Source: RYN-428 sp035551995 (GTDB lineage Bacteria; Planctomycetota; Phycisphaerae; Tepidisphaerales; Tepidisphaeraceae). Taken from it: 64,000 bases of DNA. The stretch covers positions 1-64,000 of the forward strand of contig DASZME010000067.1 in NCBI GenBank assembly GCA_035551995.1, in the 5' to 3' direction. The notes under the pieces were generated by a model that was not told the origin of the DNA, ran no database searches, and saw nothing but the letters and a program-made list of their open reading frames with translations. The first letter of the stretch is position 1. Every line of letters starts with the position of its first letter. Below, in pieces: positions 35,684 to 46,400 of the stretch. Both the position numbers and the translations under genes were made by a program.

Positions 35684-38600
35684 AACCAATGCATTACGCC
35701 GGCACAACGCCCGCCAACGTCCGCCGAGCCGTCGCGATATACGTCGCCCGCCGCCGTTGGGTCGGCGTCGCCGCCGCGCTCGTGGCCGCGATCGCGACGG
35801 CGATCGTTCTTTTGCTGGCGTTCATCGTCGCCGATCGGTACGCCCAGTTGCCCCAAGCCCTGCGCGACGCCGGGCCGCGCCTTGTGGAGATGGCGCTATT
35901 GGCCGGCGTCGTCGGCGCGATCGTTGCGCTGGTGCGACGGCATGATCCATTCGGCGTCGCCGTCCGGCTCGATCAGGCCTTTCCGCATCACCTCGATCGC
36001 TGGTCGTCCTCGCTGGATCTGGCCGATCAAATCGCCGCCGGCCGAAACGTCGGCGACCAAGCGAGCCTTGATCGGCTGTTTGCCGACACCGAAGCGCTGC
36101 CTTCCAAGAACGCCGGGTCGATCGTGTCGACGCAAGGGTTGCGGATGGCGCTGATCGCACTGACCGTGGCCGCATCGGCGCTGTTATTCGTCGGCCTGAG
36201 CCCCGCGTTCGACTTCCCGCTTCTATGCCGGCGCTTCGTTCATCCGCGCGCGAATTTGCCGCGCGACGGCGCGACGCGAATCGTCGTCGTCGACGTCAAC
36301 GGCCAGCCGTTCACCGGCGAGATGCCCGGCCCGTTTGCGGAAGGATCGCCGCTGAATTTGCGCGTCGAACTTCGCCGCAAGCCTGGGCTTTTCGCGTTCG
36401 GGCGGAAGGATCGGGTGATCGACGATGCCGATCAGCTTGCGCCTCGGCTGGAGCGCTGGACCGAGGGCGGCCCGGCCATTTCCGAGTTCACCCGCGCCGG
36501 ATCGACCTGGACGTTTACCCAGCCGCGACTGGAGAAGTCGCTTGTATTTCGCGTCGGGGTCGACGACGGGCTTACTCGGATATTTTCCGCCGACGTCATT
36601 CCGCGCATCAAACTCACCAGGATCGATTCCGCAGTTCGGTTTCCCCGCTATGCCCACGTCAAGGACCAGTCGATCGCTCCCTTGCAGGGAAATCGAATCA
36701 GCGCGCTGACGGATTCGGTCGCTCATTTCGAGTTGAATTTCGATCGTCCGTTCACAATCGTAACGGCAACTTACGAAGCGATGAAATCTGAAAAGGATCC
36801 CGCCGCCGCCGCGGAAATTCAGGCATCGGGCGCGACGCCGCAAGACACTTTTCACGACTCGTCCAGACGAACCCTGCGCGTGCAAAAGCGAGGCGAAACC
36901 GCCGCGCGCTTTACCCTTCCGATCGACGCCAGCGGCATACTCCGAATCTCGGCCGTCGGGGCCAACGGGCTGGGTAGCGAAGAATGGGTCGGCGCCGTCG
37001 AAGCCGTGCCGGACGCCCCGCCGCGCATCGTCGTTACCGGAATCGATCCGGTCATGACCGTCGCGCCCGGCGAGACGGTCTCGTTTCAATATCAAGCGGA
37101 GGACGATCTGGCCGTCACCGATATCGTGATGGACTGGTCGGTGGCCGGCGGAATCCACAGCAGTGAACTGGGCGGCGAAGAATATCTCCGGAACAATCAA
37201 CTGGGCCAGAAAATCGTCGCCGGCCAGGAGCTGATCCAGCGGATGAACTATAAGTTCTACGCGACGGAGCCATTTCAATTTTTCCTCACGGCCATCGACT
37301 CCAAAGGACAGGAATCGCATACCGAGACCTACCGCATCCACGTCCAAAGCGACGACTACGCGACGCGCTTCGATCGCGGCATGGAATTGCTAAAAGATAC
37401 CGGCGCCTACCAAACCCGATTCCTTCAACAGCTTGGAGGACTTACCGGCCAGCTTAATATCATCGCCACCGCATCGGGGGGCGCTAAAACCTGGGATCCA
37501 AAGCTCGATGCGCAGTTCGATAATTTTCTGCGGACGGCGCAGAATTACGACGATCCCTGGTTCTTCGTCAAACCGTTGACGCTCCGTTACGGCGGGATTC
37601 CCTACCGGCTGAACCAAGCGCTCCAGATGCTGATGGCGCCGCCCGACGCCCTCGCCACCCGCGCCGATTTTCTAGCGCTGGGAATGTCGCTGAAAACGAC
37701 CGGCGATCTACCGGCCGCCATCGGCCAAATCCGCTCGCTGATCGAGTCGCAGCGTCCGATCGTCGACGCATGGGGCAAGGCCGTCGCCGCCGAAAAAGCG
37801 CGGTTCCTGCCCGAACAGCTGCTCAATCAGGCGCGCGGGCCGGCGGCGCGGCTGGCGGCGCTCTCGCACATTCAACAACCGCCGGACGTCGCGGCGGCGA
37901 ATCTGAAATTTTATCTGGCGCAAATCGACGCGTGGCTGATCGCGGCGGCGCCGCTGGCCGCCGATGATCCGGAGTTCCCGCCGCTGCTCGACGCGCTCAA
38001 GCACGCTCGCGAACAGGGGGCGGCGCCGGCGATTATCGCGGCGCTGCAGACCATCGTTCAGAAGCTTTCGTCGCGGGACCTTGCGACCGATGACGCTCTG
38101 CCCGCCCTTGCCGGCGCCTTGGCGAAAACCTTGGCCGAAATGTCCGACGCCAACGATCGATATTTCACCCTGATCGCGCGGATGGTCCTGACGTCGGGAC
38201 AAAACGAGTTGCTGGCGCCGGCCCGGACGATGGCCCTCGCGCAGCCGTGGCTGACCGACGCCCCGACGACGGAATGGGACGGCGTTCCCGCGAATCCGGC
38301 CGACACGATTCTCATGGCTCATCAGGCGTGGGAGGCCCTGCGGATATACCGGGCGGATCTTCTTGCGGGCCGGTTTGATCTGAATCCGCAGGAAGGCGCC
38401 GATCGCCTGAGCGTATTGCGCGAATTTGCCTTATCGACGAAAGAAGAATTGCGCCAAATTCCGGCCGATGGAATCGAATCGGCGGCGCGCGATCGACTGA
38501 ACTCCGTTCTGGATCGTCTAATCAATCCCGGCGCCGCGGCGCTCGACGCGGGATTGCCGGCGGATCTTTCGGGCGCGATTCGCGCGGTCGGGGTCGATAG

Positions 38601-39996
38601 GGTCGCCGCGCTTGGCGCGGCCGCACAAACGATGATTGAACCACTGACGGCGGCGATGCGAAAAACCGCCGATGAATATGATCGACATGCCGATGCCGTC
38701 GAGAAGGAATCGGCAACGCCGCCGGTGGACGCGGAGACAATTCATCCGGGCCGCCTGCGGCTGCTGGACGACGCGGCCCGATTGCAAACGCGGACAGAAG
38801 GCCTCGAATCGCTCTATCGCGCAGTGAAGATGGCGATCATCGAATCGCGATTGTTGAAGGAGAGCGCGGCGCCGCCGTGGTCGGATTTCGAGGCGCTGCA
38901 CGCGGCGCAAATCGGCGTGTCGCTGGCGGCGTCGCAGGCGGGGGAAAGCGTCACGCGCATTCATGTCGAGCTCAGCGCGCAGCCGGGAAAATCGGCGGAG
39001 AAATATGGCGTCATCGCGCGTAACGCCCGGCAGCTGGCGGCGCGCCTGCGCTCGACGGCGGAATTGCTGACGGCCGCCCGGCGCGGCGAGCCGGTGAAGT
39101 TCGACTATGAACGACTGATGAAAGACGCGCGAGCCGAAGGATCGCTCGCGGCGCTGAAGGAGGAATATGAATTGGTCGCGGCCCATGCGTTCACGGCCGG
39201 CTCAAAGACGATGGCGGATGCCGAGGCGAAGCTGAATAAGACGGCCCTGGCGAGAATCGTTCGCGGCGAGCAGGCGCTGGCGCCGCTGACCGAAATGGAG
39301 CGGCGCATCAAGGAAGCGGCCGCGGGCAAGCCGCCGGAGATGGCCGCGGCGCTTGACGCGCTGCGGAAGCGGCTTTCGTCCGACCCCGACGCCCCGACGA
39401 TCGACGCGTTGCCCGCGGCGTTGAACGAGGCGTCGGCCGCGCCGCGGGACGAGCCGGTCAAAAAACTGCCGGCGCTGAATCGCCGGGTGCAGGCGGTGAG
39501 CGACGCCTTGACGAATCTCGGCGAGAGCTTCCGCGATCAGGCGCGCCTGCCGGCCATCAGCACGACGTCGCGGCAGAACCGCCGATTCACGACGCGCGAT
39601 TTGCCGAACGTGTGGGTGATCGGCGGCGTCATCGAGGGCTTCGACCGCCGCTGGCTGCATACGATGCGCGATCTGGAGTTATCGCTGACGCGAACGATGC
39701 TTGAGGTCGGCCGGGCGGAGGCGCCGGGGGAATTGAGTTCGCCGGCGCCGGCCGATTCGACCGATCTGAAATTGCAGTACGCCCGCATGGTGGAATGGCG
39801 TGCGCGGAATTTCGCCAACGATCGCAGAAGGAATCAAGGCATCTCGTTGCTTGCGGCCGGCGCCGGGCCGACGCTGCGATTGCCGGAGCATATCGCCGAG
39901 GAGTTTTTGCGCGCCCGAAACCTTCAATCGCCCCAGGATTTTAAGCCGCGGATCGAATCGTATTACGAGGAAATCTATCATGACCTTGCCAGGTAG
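35680..39996 (+). CDS. very large DUF4175-like membrane/coiled-coil protein
   Basis: The 1438-residue protein has two N-terminal spans (about 27-49 and 61-75), a third hydrophobic segment near 155-170, beta-rich segments to about 500, and then nearly 900 residues of alanine-rich helices. Position and layout resemble DUF4175 proteins of other MoxR/DUF58/BatA clusters, but I cannot verify homology by eye. The GTG at 35680 overlaps the previous stop (GTGA) and has AAAGG about 4 nt upstream; an ATG at 35689 is also possible. It probably forms a membrane-anchored scaffold with the upstream gene products. Confidence 0.65.
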   Translation: MKPMHYAGTTPANVRRAVAIYVARRRWVGVAAALVAAIATAIVLLLAFIVADRYAQLPQALRDAGPRLVEMALLAGVVGAIVALVRRHDPFGVAVRLDQAFPHHLDRWSSSLDLADQIAAGRNVGDQASLDRLFADTEALPSKNAGSIVSTQGLRMALIALTVAASALLFVGLSPAFDFPLLCRRFVHPRANLPRDGATRIVVVDVNGQPFTGEMPGPFAEGSPLNLRVELRRKPGLFAFGRKDRVIDDADQLAPRLERWTEGGPAISEFTRAGSTWTFTQPRLEKSLVFRVGVDDGLTRIFSADVIPRIKLTRIDSAVRFPRYAHVKDQSIAPLQGNRISALTDSVAHFELNFDRPFTIVTATYEAMKSEKDPAAAAEIQASGATPQDTFHDSSRRTLRVQKRGETAARFTLPIDASGILRISAVGANGLGSEEWVGAVEAVPDAPPRIVVTGIDPVMTVAPGETVSFQYQAEDDLAVTDIVMDWSVAGGIHSSELGGEEYLRNNQLGQKIVAGQELIQRMNYKFYATEPFQFFLTAIDSKGQESHTETYRIHVQSDDYATRFDRGMELLKDTGAYQTRFLQQLGGLTGQLNIIATASGGAKTWDPKLDAQFDNFLRTAQNYDDPWFFVKPLTLRYGGIPYRLNQALQMLMAPPDALATRADFLALGMSLKTTGDLPAAIGQIRSLIESQRPIVDAWGKAVAAEKARFLPEQLLNQARGPAARLAALSHIQQPPDVAAANLKFYLAQIDAWLIAAAPLAADDPEFPPLLDALKHAREQGAAPAIIAALQTIVQKLSSRDLATDDALPALAGALAKTLAEMSDANDRYFTLIARMVLTSGQNELLAPARTMALAQPWLTDAPTTEWDGVPANPADTILMAHQAWEALRIYRADLLAGRFDLNPQEGADRLSVLREFALSTKEELRQIPADGIESAARDRLNSVLDRLINPGAAALDAGLPADLSGAIRAVGVDRVAALGAAAQTMIEPLTAAMRKTADEYDRHADAVEKESATPPVDAETIHPGRLRLLDDAARLQTRTEGLESLYRAVKMAIIESRLLKESAAPPWSDFEALHAAQIGVSLAASQAGESVTRIHVELSAQPGKSAEKYGVIARNARQLAARLRSTAELLTAARRGEPVKFDYERLMKDARAEGSLAALKEEYELVAAHAFTAGSKTMADAEAKLNKTALARIVRGEQALAPLTEMERRIKEAAAGKPPEMAAALDALRKRLSSDPDAPTIDALPAALNEASAAPRDEPVKKLPALNRRVQAVSDALTNLGESFRDQARLPAISTTSRQNRRFTTRDLPNVWVIGGVIEGFDRRWLHTMRDLELSLTRTMLEVGRAEAPGELSSPAPADSTDLKLQYARMVEWRARNFANDRRRNQGISLLAAGAGPTLRLPEHIAEEFLRARNLQSPQDFKPRIESYYEEIYHDLAR

Positions 39997-40033
39997 AATC
40001 CGCGATCGTTTCGTGCTTCTCGAAAGCGGGAAA

Positions 40034-40078
40034 CGCCGCGCAAGCGCGGCTCCGTTCAGCGGTCCCGCTTGCGGGACG
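40034..40078 (-). repeat. REP-like palindrome, copy 3, with a second degenerate hairpin
   Basis: GTTCAGCGGTCCCGC with TTGCGGGACG (40054-40078) matches the family with compensating changes: both arms of the stem carry TCCCGC/GCGGGA instead of CCCCGC/GCGGGG. A related hairpin CGCCGCGCAAGCGCGGC lies at 40034-40050. Compensating change argues that the stem is conserved. Confidence 0.7.
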
Positions 40079-40132
40079 TTTTCCGCGACCCGCGCTCGTG
40101 GCGGCAATCCAACGAACTTTATAAGTACCGTG

Positions 40133-41227
40133 ATGTTCGCGCTGGCGACGCTTCTATTCGCGTCAGGCGCGCAAGCGAATCACGACAACGACGTGACGAT
40201 GGCGGCGGCGTTGAATTACCTCCGCGGGCGACAGAATGAAGACGGCAGCTTCGGCAAAACGCAACCGCGACTTCAGACAGGGGTGGCCATGCTGGCCATC
40301 GCGTCGATCGGGATATCCGCCGGCGACGAAGCAACGCAAAAATCCGATACGCTGCTGCTTTCCAGAGCGGCGGATTTTCTTGTGGGCGGAGCGTCGATCG
40401 CGGGCGATATGGGAGATGATTCGTTTCGCACCGAGAGCCATGCGATCGCGACCGCGGCGCTGATCTGCTGCGTCGAGCGCTTGCCCGACGCACGGCGGCG
40501 TTTAGCGGCCGGCAAGGAGATCGCGCGGGCGATTCTCCTATTACGGCAGAACCAGGATCGGAGCTCTTCTTCGGCGGCTCATGGGGGATGGAAGATGGAA
40601 GGTCGAGCCGGGAGCAACAACGACCGCCGCGCGTCGGCCTGGGCGCTGTATGCGCTCACGGCGGCAAAGCAGGTGGGTCTTGACGTGCGCCAAAACGATC
40701 TCGAACGCGGCGCCAAATATCTGCTCGGGTCGTTCAAGGCCGACCCGAAACCCGCGGCCGATCGCGACTCGGCCGAAGTGAAGCCGCAAGACATCGGCGG
40801 TCTTAGCGTCGACGAGACGGGCCTTACCGTCGAAACGATTAGCGCGATGGGCGGGTGGGCGCTGACGCGCGCGTCGCCGAACGCCGATCGCGCCAGGAAG
40901 AATCTCGCGTGGCTGACCCGCAATCCACCGGCGTGGACCGGACCGAATTATTTTTACGCCAATTTTTTTCGCGCCCGCGCCGTGCGGATGCTCGATGCAG
41001 GCGCACAAACGAAGGGCGATATTTTCACGCTGACGATGGAGCGAATCTCCCGGCATATCAAGGACCATCAACTCGGCGACGGCGCCATCTCATTTCCTCC
41101 GGGCGATGCGCAAAATGAAGTGGCGATGGGCGGCGTCTTCTCGACGGCGATGTCGGTGCTGATCCTCAACGCCGCCGACAGTCGGCTTCCCGTCGACGAG
41201 GACTACCGCGTGAAACCGCTGTTTTGA
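40133..41227 (+). CDS. prenyltransferase/squalene-oxidase-repeat toroid protein
   Basis: The 364-residue protein has a signal peptide (MFALATLLFASGAQA) and a repeated alpha/alpha-toroid pattern with QW-like motifs such as QNEDGSFGKT (about 27-36), HGGWKMEG and DETGLTVETISAMGGWAL. Secreted proteins of this type follow MoxR/BatA clusters in planctomycetes, where a cyclase function has not been shown. The open frame reaches back into the previous gene through two REP-like hairpins; the ATG at 40133 is chosen because the signal peptide begins there. A GTG directly before it is an alternative. Confidence 0.75.
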   Translation: MFALATLLFASGAQANHDNDVTMAAALNYLRGRQNEDGSFGKTQPRLQTGVAMLAIASIGISAGDEATQKSDTLLLSRAADFLVGGASIAGDMGDDSFRTESHAIATAALICCVERLPDARRRLAAGKEIARAILLLRQNQDRSSSSAAHGGWKMEGRAGSNNDRRASAWALYALTAAKQVGLDVRQNDLERGAKYLLGSFKADPKPAADRDSAEVKPQDIGGLSVDETGLTVETISAMGGWALTRASPNADRARKNLAWLTRNPPAWTGPNYFYANFFRARAVRMLDAGAQTKGDIFTLTMERISRHIKDHQLGDGAISFPPGDAQNEVAMGGVFSTAMSVLILNAADSRLPVDEDYRVKPLF

Positions 41228-41302
41228 GCGATCTCTCCGCCGGCAGGCGATCGAGGCGATGCGGTTCATTAAAGAGATTCATCGCATTTTTATGTTCGTG
41301 AT

Positions 41303-41412
41303 CGCGAAACACGGTCCTCAAGCGAAACATGCCCGGCAGGCGCAAATATGGTCCGCACGCGAAACACGGTGTGCAGGCAAAAAAAAACGCCCCGCAAGCG
41401 GGGCCGCTAAAC
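41303..41412 (+). repeat. REP-like palindrome, copy 4, with two partial direct repeats
   Basis: CGCGAAACACGGT occurs at 41303-41315 and 41358-41370; both resemble the 5' flank of the family. The full core (CGCCCCGCAAGCGGGG then CCGCTAAAC) lies at 41388-41412 after seven A. The site lies between convergent genes, in the 462-bp gap 41228-41689. Confidence 0.75.
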
Positions 41413-41419
41413 GCAATAC

Positions 41420-41603
41420 GGTTCACTTAGAAGATTGAGTTGAACGCCGAGACGCCGAGTCGCCGAGATAAAAGAGAATAAAAGAGAAGAAGAGCAAAAA
41501 CTCACTCGCTTTTGATGACACCAATTTCAGATTCTCTCGTTATTCCTTTCTACTCTGAGTCTCGGCGTCTCGGCGTTCATACCCGCTCGTCTTAAGTGAA
41601 CCA
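41420..41603. repeat. foldback cassette A
   Basis: Outer arms GGTTCACTTA and its inverse (about 41420-41430 and 41592-41603) enclose an inner perfect 18-bp inverted repeat GAACGCCGAGACGCCGAG (41442-41459 and 41561-41578). The left arm continues as an 8-bp tandem, ACGCCGAG, and the centre is AT-rich. No gene is seen inside. The cassette lies between convergent genes. A nonautonomous foldback or MITE-like element is the likeliest identity. Confidence 0.65.
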
Positions 41604-41689
41604 TATTGCCGCTAAACGCGGGAATAGAGCAATGCAACAAATGCTCTCGCTGAACGCGGGGTCGCGGAGGTAAGGGAAGAAGAAAAATA

Positions 41690-43351
41690 TCATTTAGCGC
41701 CGGCGCAGACCAGTCGCTGAATGCTGCGGTGATAGATCCGGCCGCCGGCATAGCTGATCGAATTCAGGCTCCAGGTTTTTCCCGCCGGGCCCAGATCGTT
41801 CACCGCCAGCAACGCCGATTCGTCCAGCGTTTTGACCCGGCCGTCGACCACGTAGGTCGTGCCGAGCATGGTGGTGAAAAAGATTTTTCCGCCGACGGCG
41901 GTTGGGCTTCCGAGATAGCCCCACCACCAGCCGTCGCCCTGGGATCGCTTATCGCCGTTGACGTCGATCCCGCGTGAGTTCACGGTGGACGACGCCAGCG
42001 TTTGGCCCCAGATCCGTTGATCGGCCGAACCGGATTCGCGGAGGACCGCGACCGGCATTTCAAGGTATTCTACTTTCCCCGTTTCCAGGTGAATCCGGCC
42101 TACGCAATGCGGCGGGCCGACCTTCGCCTTACGGTCAAAGTAGCACAGAAAATAATGATGATCGCCGACGATGATGTTGCAAAGCTGAGCCGGGAAAACG
42201 CGCATCGGCGGCGATTGTTTCGAAAGATCGACGCCGGCCTCCAGCGCATATTTTCCGGTGGCCGGATCGTAGCGGCGCCAATCGACTTTCTTCACCAGCG
42301 ATTGCGTGCGAAGGAGTTTCCCGGTGACCGCATCGAGCACCTGATGCTCGGCGGCGTCGATGTTGATCCAGAAGGCGTATTTCGGGGTCCAATGAAGCGT
42401 GTAGAGCGCCTTTCCTTTGGGCTCGGCTTCGAATCGCCAGATCGTCTTTCCTTCGCGGCCGGGAGCGAGACTGGTGAGGCTCAGGCCGGGCGGTGTTTCG
42501 GGAACGCCATGGTATCCGCCGCGTCCTTGCAGGACGGCCGGCTCGCCCGCGGCGGTCGTGCCGAAGACGGGCGTGTTGTAGTGCGTCAGGGCGTCGTCGG
42601 ATATCCAGAGCGTTTTGCCGGTTTGGGCGTCGATGCCGCGGATGTAATTCCAGGGATCTTTCTCGCGCCGGGGATCGTCCGGGTCGCGCGGCTCCATGTT
42701 CAGAATGGCGGCGCCGACGAGCATCGGCTCAAACTGCTTGTTGAACGGCCGGCCGACGGTCGGCTTCCAGGTGCGGAGCCAGGTTTGTTTGCCCGCGTAA
42801 TCGAAACAGCCGAGCGATCCGCAGGCGTTGAAGAACCAGACATGCTTGCCGTCGGTAAGCGGCGACGGCGAGGTGGCGTCGCTGAAAAAGTAGGCGGGGA
42901 CGCTGGTTTCCGTGCCGGGGAGCGGCACGGTCCAGAGGATTTTTCCGTCGCGGGCATCGACGCAATAGCCGACGACATCGCGGCCGGTGGGCTTCTGTCC
43001 TTCGACGGGTTTGAGCGTGGTAAGAAAGACCCGATCGTTCCAGACGGCAATTCCGCCCTGGCCTTCTTCGGGAAGCGTGGCTTGCCAGACGATGCCTTGG
43101 TTACGCGCGACGCTCCAGTGAATCGGAACATCGTCGGCTTCGACCGACCACGATCCATTGGGCCCGGCGGCTTGAGGCCAGTTGATCGCGGAGGAAGCGG
43201 AATCGGCGCCAAGCGCGAAGGGTGCGCGAAGCGCCATGGCGCCAAGCGTCGCGGAAGCGGCGGCTTTGAGAAAATCGCGACGGGCCGTAAGTCGGAGCCG
43301 GCCAGAACCGGGGCGAACGGTCGAGTGTGAGGGCATTGAATGGGTATCCAT
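41690..43351 (-). CDS. PQQ-like beta-propeller protein (Tat-exported)
   Basis: The 553-residue protein has a twin-arginine signal (RRDFLKAAAS, from residue 24) and repeated propeller blades such as DARDGKILWTVPLPG, DAQTGKTLWISDD and DAVTGKLLRT, the outer PQQ-binding-like type. Planctomycetes carry many; a bound PQQ cofactor is not proven and most lack dehydrogenase activity. It lies downstream of the large heme protein gene on the same strand, with 61 nt between, suggesting a periplasmic redox partnership. The ATG at 43336 is an alternative start. Confidence 0.85.
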   Translation of the reverse strand: MDTHSMPSHSTVRPGSGRLRLTARRDFLKAAASATLGAMALRAPFALGADSASSAINWPQAAGPNGSWSVEADDVPIHWSVARNQGIVWQATLPEEGQGGIAVWNDRVFLTTLKPVEGQKPTGRDVVGYCVDARDGKILWTVPLPGTETSVPAYFFSDATSPSPLTDGKHVWFFNACGSLGCFDYAGKQTWLRTWKPTVGRPFNKQFEPMLVGAAILNMEPRDPDDPRREKDPWNYIRGIDAQTGKTLWISDDALTHYNTPVFGTTAAGEPAVLQGRGGYHGVPETPPGLSLTSLAPGREGKTIWRFEAEPKGKALYTLHWTPKYAFWINIDAAEHQVLDAVTGKLLRTQSLVKKVDWRRYDPATGKYALEAGVDLSKQSPPMRVFPAQLCNIIVGDHHYFLCYFDRKAKVGPPHCVGRIHLETGKVEYLEMPVAVLRESGSADQRIWGQTLASSTVNSRGIDVNGDKRSQGDGWWWGYLGSPTAVGGKIFFTTMLGTTYVVDGRVKTLDESALLAVNDLGPAGKTWSLNSISYAGGRIYHRSIQRLVCAGAK

Positions 43352-43412
43352 TATTGGCGCAGACTCGCGAGCAATCGCGAAGGAAACAGAAGCTGTTTAC
43401 TTGGTCACCCGC

Positions 43413-46400
43413 TCAGCGCGACTTTCCAGGCGTTGTTTTCAGTGAAGCCACATATTCCACAAGGTCGCGCAGGTCGCGCATCGGCAGGGTTTTTCCAAAA
43501 CCTTCGGGCATCGCGGATACGCCGCGCGTGCGGGACTGTACCTGGCCGGGATCGACGGCGATCGTTTGCCCGTTGGAGTCGATCAGAAGGATTTCGTTGG
43601 GGGCGTCTTTTTTTACCACGCCGGTCACGGCCTTGCCGTCCTTGAGTCGCAGCACGGCCGTCTCGAACCCCGGGGCGATCTTGGCGTTGGGAAAGACGAT
43701 CGATTCGAGCAGATACTCGCGCGTTTGCCTGGCGCCCACGCCGTCCAGCGCGGGCCCGACGATGCCGCCTTGCCGGCGGATCATGTGACAGCGAACGCAG
43801 GAGGCGTCGGACCGATCGAAGATGGCGCGACCGTTCTCGGCATTGCCGCCGGCAAGGGCGACGCGATATTCCGCCAGCGGATCAGCCTTGGAGAGCGACG
43901 CCTCATACTTCTGAAGCGACGAGACCAGCCCGGGCGCGTTTCGCTTCCGCGCGGCTTCGATCAGGTCGAGTTGCAACTCCGGCTTCCACTCGCCAACCGC
44001 CAGTTTATCCATCGCCTGGGCGAGCGCCTGCTCGGCGGCGGGGTCCTTTACCTCGGCCAGCGCGGCGAGGGCGGCCTGGCGCTCGCCGATCGAGCCAGTG
44101 TCAAGGAAATGTACGAGCTCGGCCGTGGTATCGGGCAATCTCGCCAACGATCGAATCGCCTGCTCGCGAAACTTCGGCGCCGAATCTGCCAAGGCGATTT
44201 TCACCGCTTCGGGCAGTTTCGGATCGTCGCGATCGGTCAACGCATTGAGCGCCTCGGCCCGTAGTTCCGCCGGATAGGTCTTTGCGGAAATCAACTCGAA
44301 CAAGACGGCAGTGTCATTGATCTTCAGTTTCTTGATCAGGCTGACCGCCGCCACGCGGACGGCGTTTGACGCCGGAGCGCCAGGGGCGGAAGGATGGAGG
44401 ATCCGCGAGACGGCCAAACCCGCCGCGTCGCGGGCGACGGTTTCATCGCGCTTGGGCAGCGGACGATACATGTTCATCACCCGGTCCAAAGGTGAAGGGT
44501 CCGCCCAGGCGCCAAGATCATTAAGCGCTTCGACGCGAATCCAGTCGGCATCGGCGGGACCTTGTTTGGCGGCATAGACCGCCAGTGCGTGGGCCATCGA
44601 CGAGCCGCCGACGCGATAAGCCGCGTTGACGGCGCGAAGCAAAACGGGTTGCGGAAGATTGGATCGCTCCAGGAGCGCCGCGAGTCGCGGTAGAGCCGCG
44701 GCGATCGGAACATCGTTGATGGCGTGAGCCGCTTCCGAGACAAGATGCGGGTCGGGATCGTCGAGAAACTGCGCGATTTCCGGTCGCTGCAAACGTCGAA
44801 GCGCCACAACAACGCCGAGGCGAACGGACGCGGACGGATCCTTCGCGGCGGCGAGGATGGCATCGACATCGCCGCTGCCGATCAATCCCATGACGGCGGC
44901 ATGACGAAGATGCGCGTCTTTGTCATCATTGCTTCGCAGCAGGCCAAGCAGCGCGGGGATGGCTTCACGACGGCCCAGGCGCCCGAGCGCGATCGCGGCG
45001 AAAAATTTGGGACGGGCCTCGGCGTCGCTCAGCATTTTCGTCAGTCCGTCGTACGCCGATGCGACGCGACCCTCGCCCAAAGTCTTGGCGGCCTGTGCGC
45101 GTACCTCCGGATCGCCGTCGCCGAGCAGCGGAAGCAGATTGAGATAGACTGTCGGTGTTTTGACGCCCAGTTCGCCCAGGCCCCATATCGCATGAAGCCG
45201 GGCGAGTTGGTCGGATTTGGCGTTTGACGCGACGGCGTCGTATAGCGGAACGGCCTCGGCGCCGCGGTCAGTCAGGGCGAACTGCGCCTCGCGCCGAACG
45301 CGTTGGTCACGGTGGCTCAGGAGCTTGGCCAATTCTCCGCTCGACCGTTTTTCCAGGCCGTCGGCCAAAAGTTTTCGAGTTTCGCCGACAACTGGATCCT
45401 GATCGGCGACGGGATCGAAGATTCGATAGATGCGCCCCTTGCCGGGCTTGGCCCAGCCGTCGGTCCAGTCGCAGGCGTACATCCCGCCGCGCGCGCTGAA
45501 GTCAATGTCGGTGGCGAGCATGCCTTTGATAAAGTCGGCGTGGTCGACGAGATCGAAGGTGGCGCCGTTCTGCTTGAGGGCAAAAGAGTGAACGACGCTA
45601 TGGGTCGAACCGCCGCGGAAATCGACCATGAAAAAGTGCTTGTCGTAAGCGTGGGGCAGGCCGGTGCCGGGGTAATAGGCCACGCCGCTGGGGCCGGACC
45701 CAAGGTGGGCGACGGGAGGGAGAATATAGGCGGCGTCTTTAAGCTTGTCGGCGGTCTGGTAAAGCTGTTCCCACATCCACGGTCCGCCGCCGCGGGGCAG
45801 GCGGGCTTCCTGGTAGCCGATGCGCCACCCGCTGTCGCCCCCTTCGACGACGTAGACCCAGCGGGCGGGATCGCCGTAGTCGGGATTGTTATCGCCGGTC
45901 ATGAGATCGCCGTAGTCGTCGAAGCACATCTGTTGCGGGTTGCGCAAGCCGGTGGCGAAGATTTCGAGTTTTGACCCATCAGGATCGCAGCGGAAAACGC
46001 CGCCGGTGTCGGGAAGATCGACGGCGCTGCCGTCGAGCGCCTTGGCGTTGGTTCCGCGGTCGCCGATGGAGAAGTAGAGTTTGCGATCGGGGCCGAGGCA
46101 TAAGCCGTGAAGGTCGTGGCCGAGGAAGGAAATGTGGACGCCGTACCCGGTGGAAATCTCCTGGCGATAGTCGGCGACGCCGTCCCCTTTGGCGTCGCGA
46201 AGGAGATAGAGGCTTGGAATATCGGCAAGATAAACGCTGCCGCGAAACGGCAGAATGCCGGCGGCGATGCCGGATTCGATCCGGTTAAATCCGCCGGCGA
46301 AGACGGTTGCCTTGTCCGCCTTTCCGGCGCCGGTCGTATCTTCGATCAGGCGAATGCGATCGTCGTCCTGCGTAAACTTTCTGATGTTCGGACCGAACTT

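Noticed and set aside
42002..43330. 442-residue open frame antisense to the PQQ-propeller gene
   Set aside because: The propeller repeats on the other strand are unmistakable; the antisense frame is a compositional artefact.
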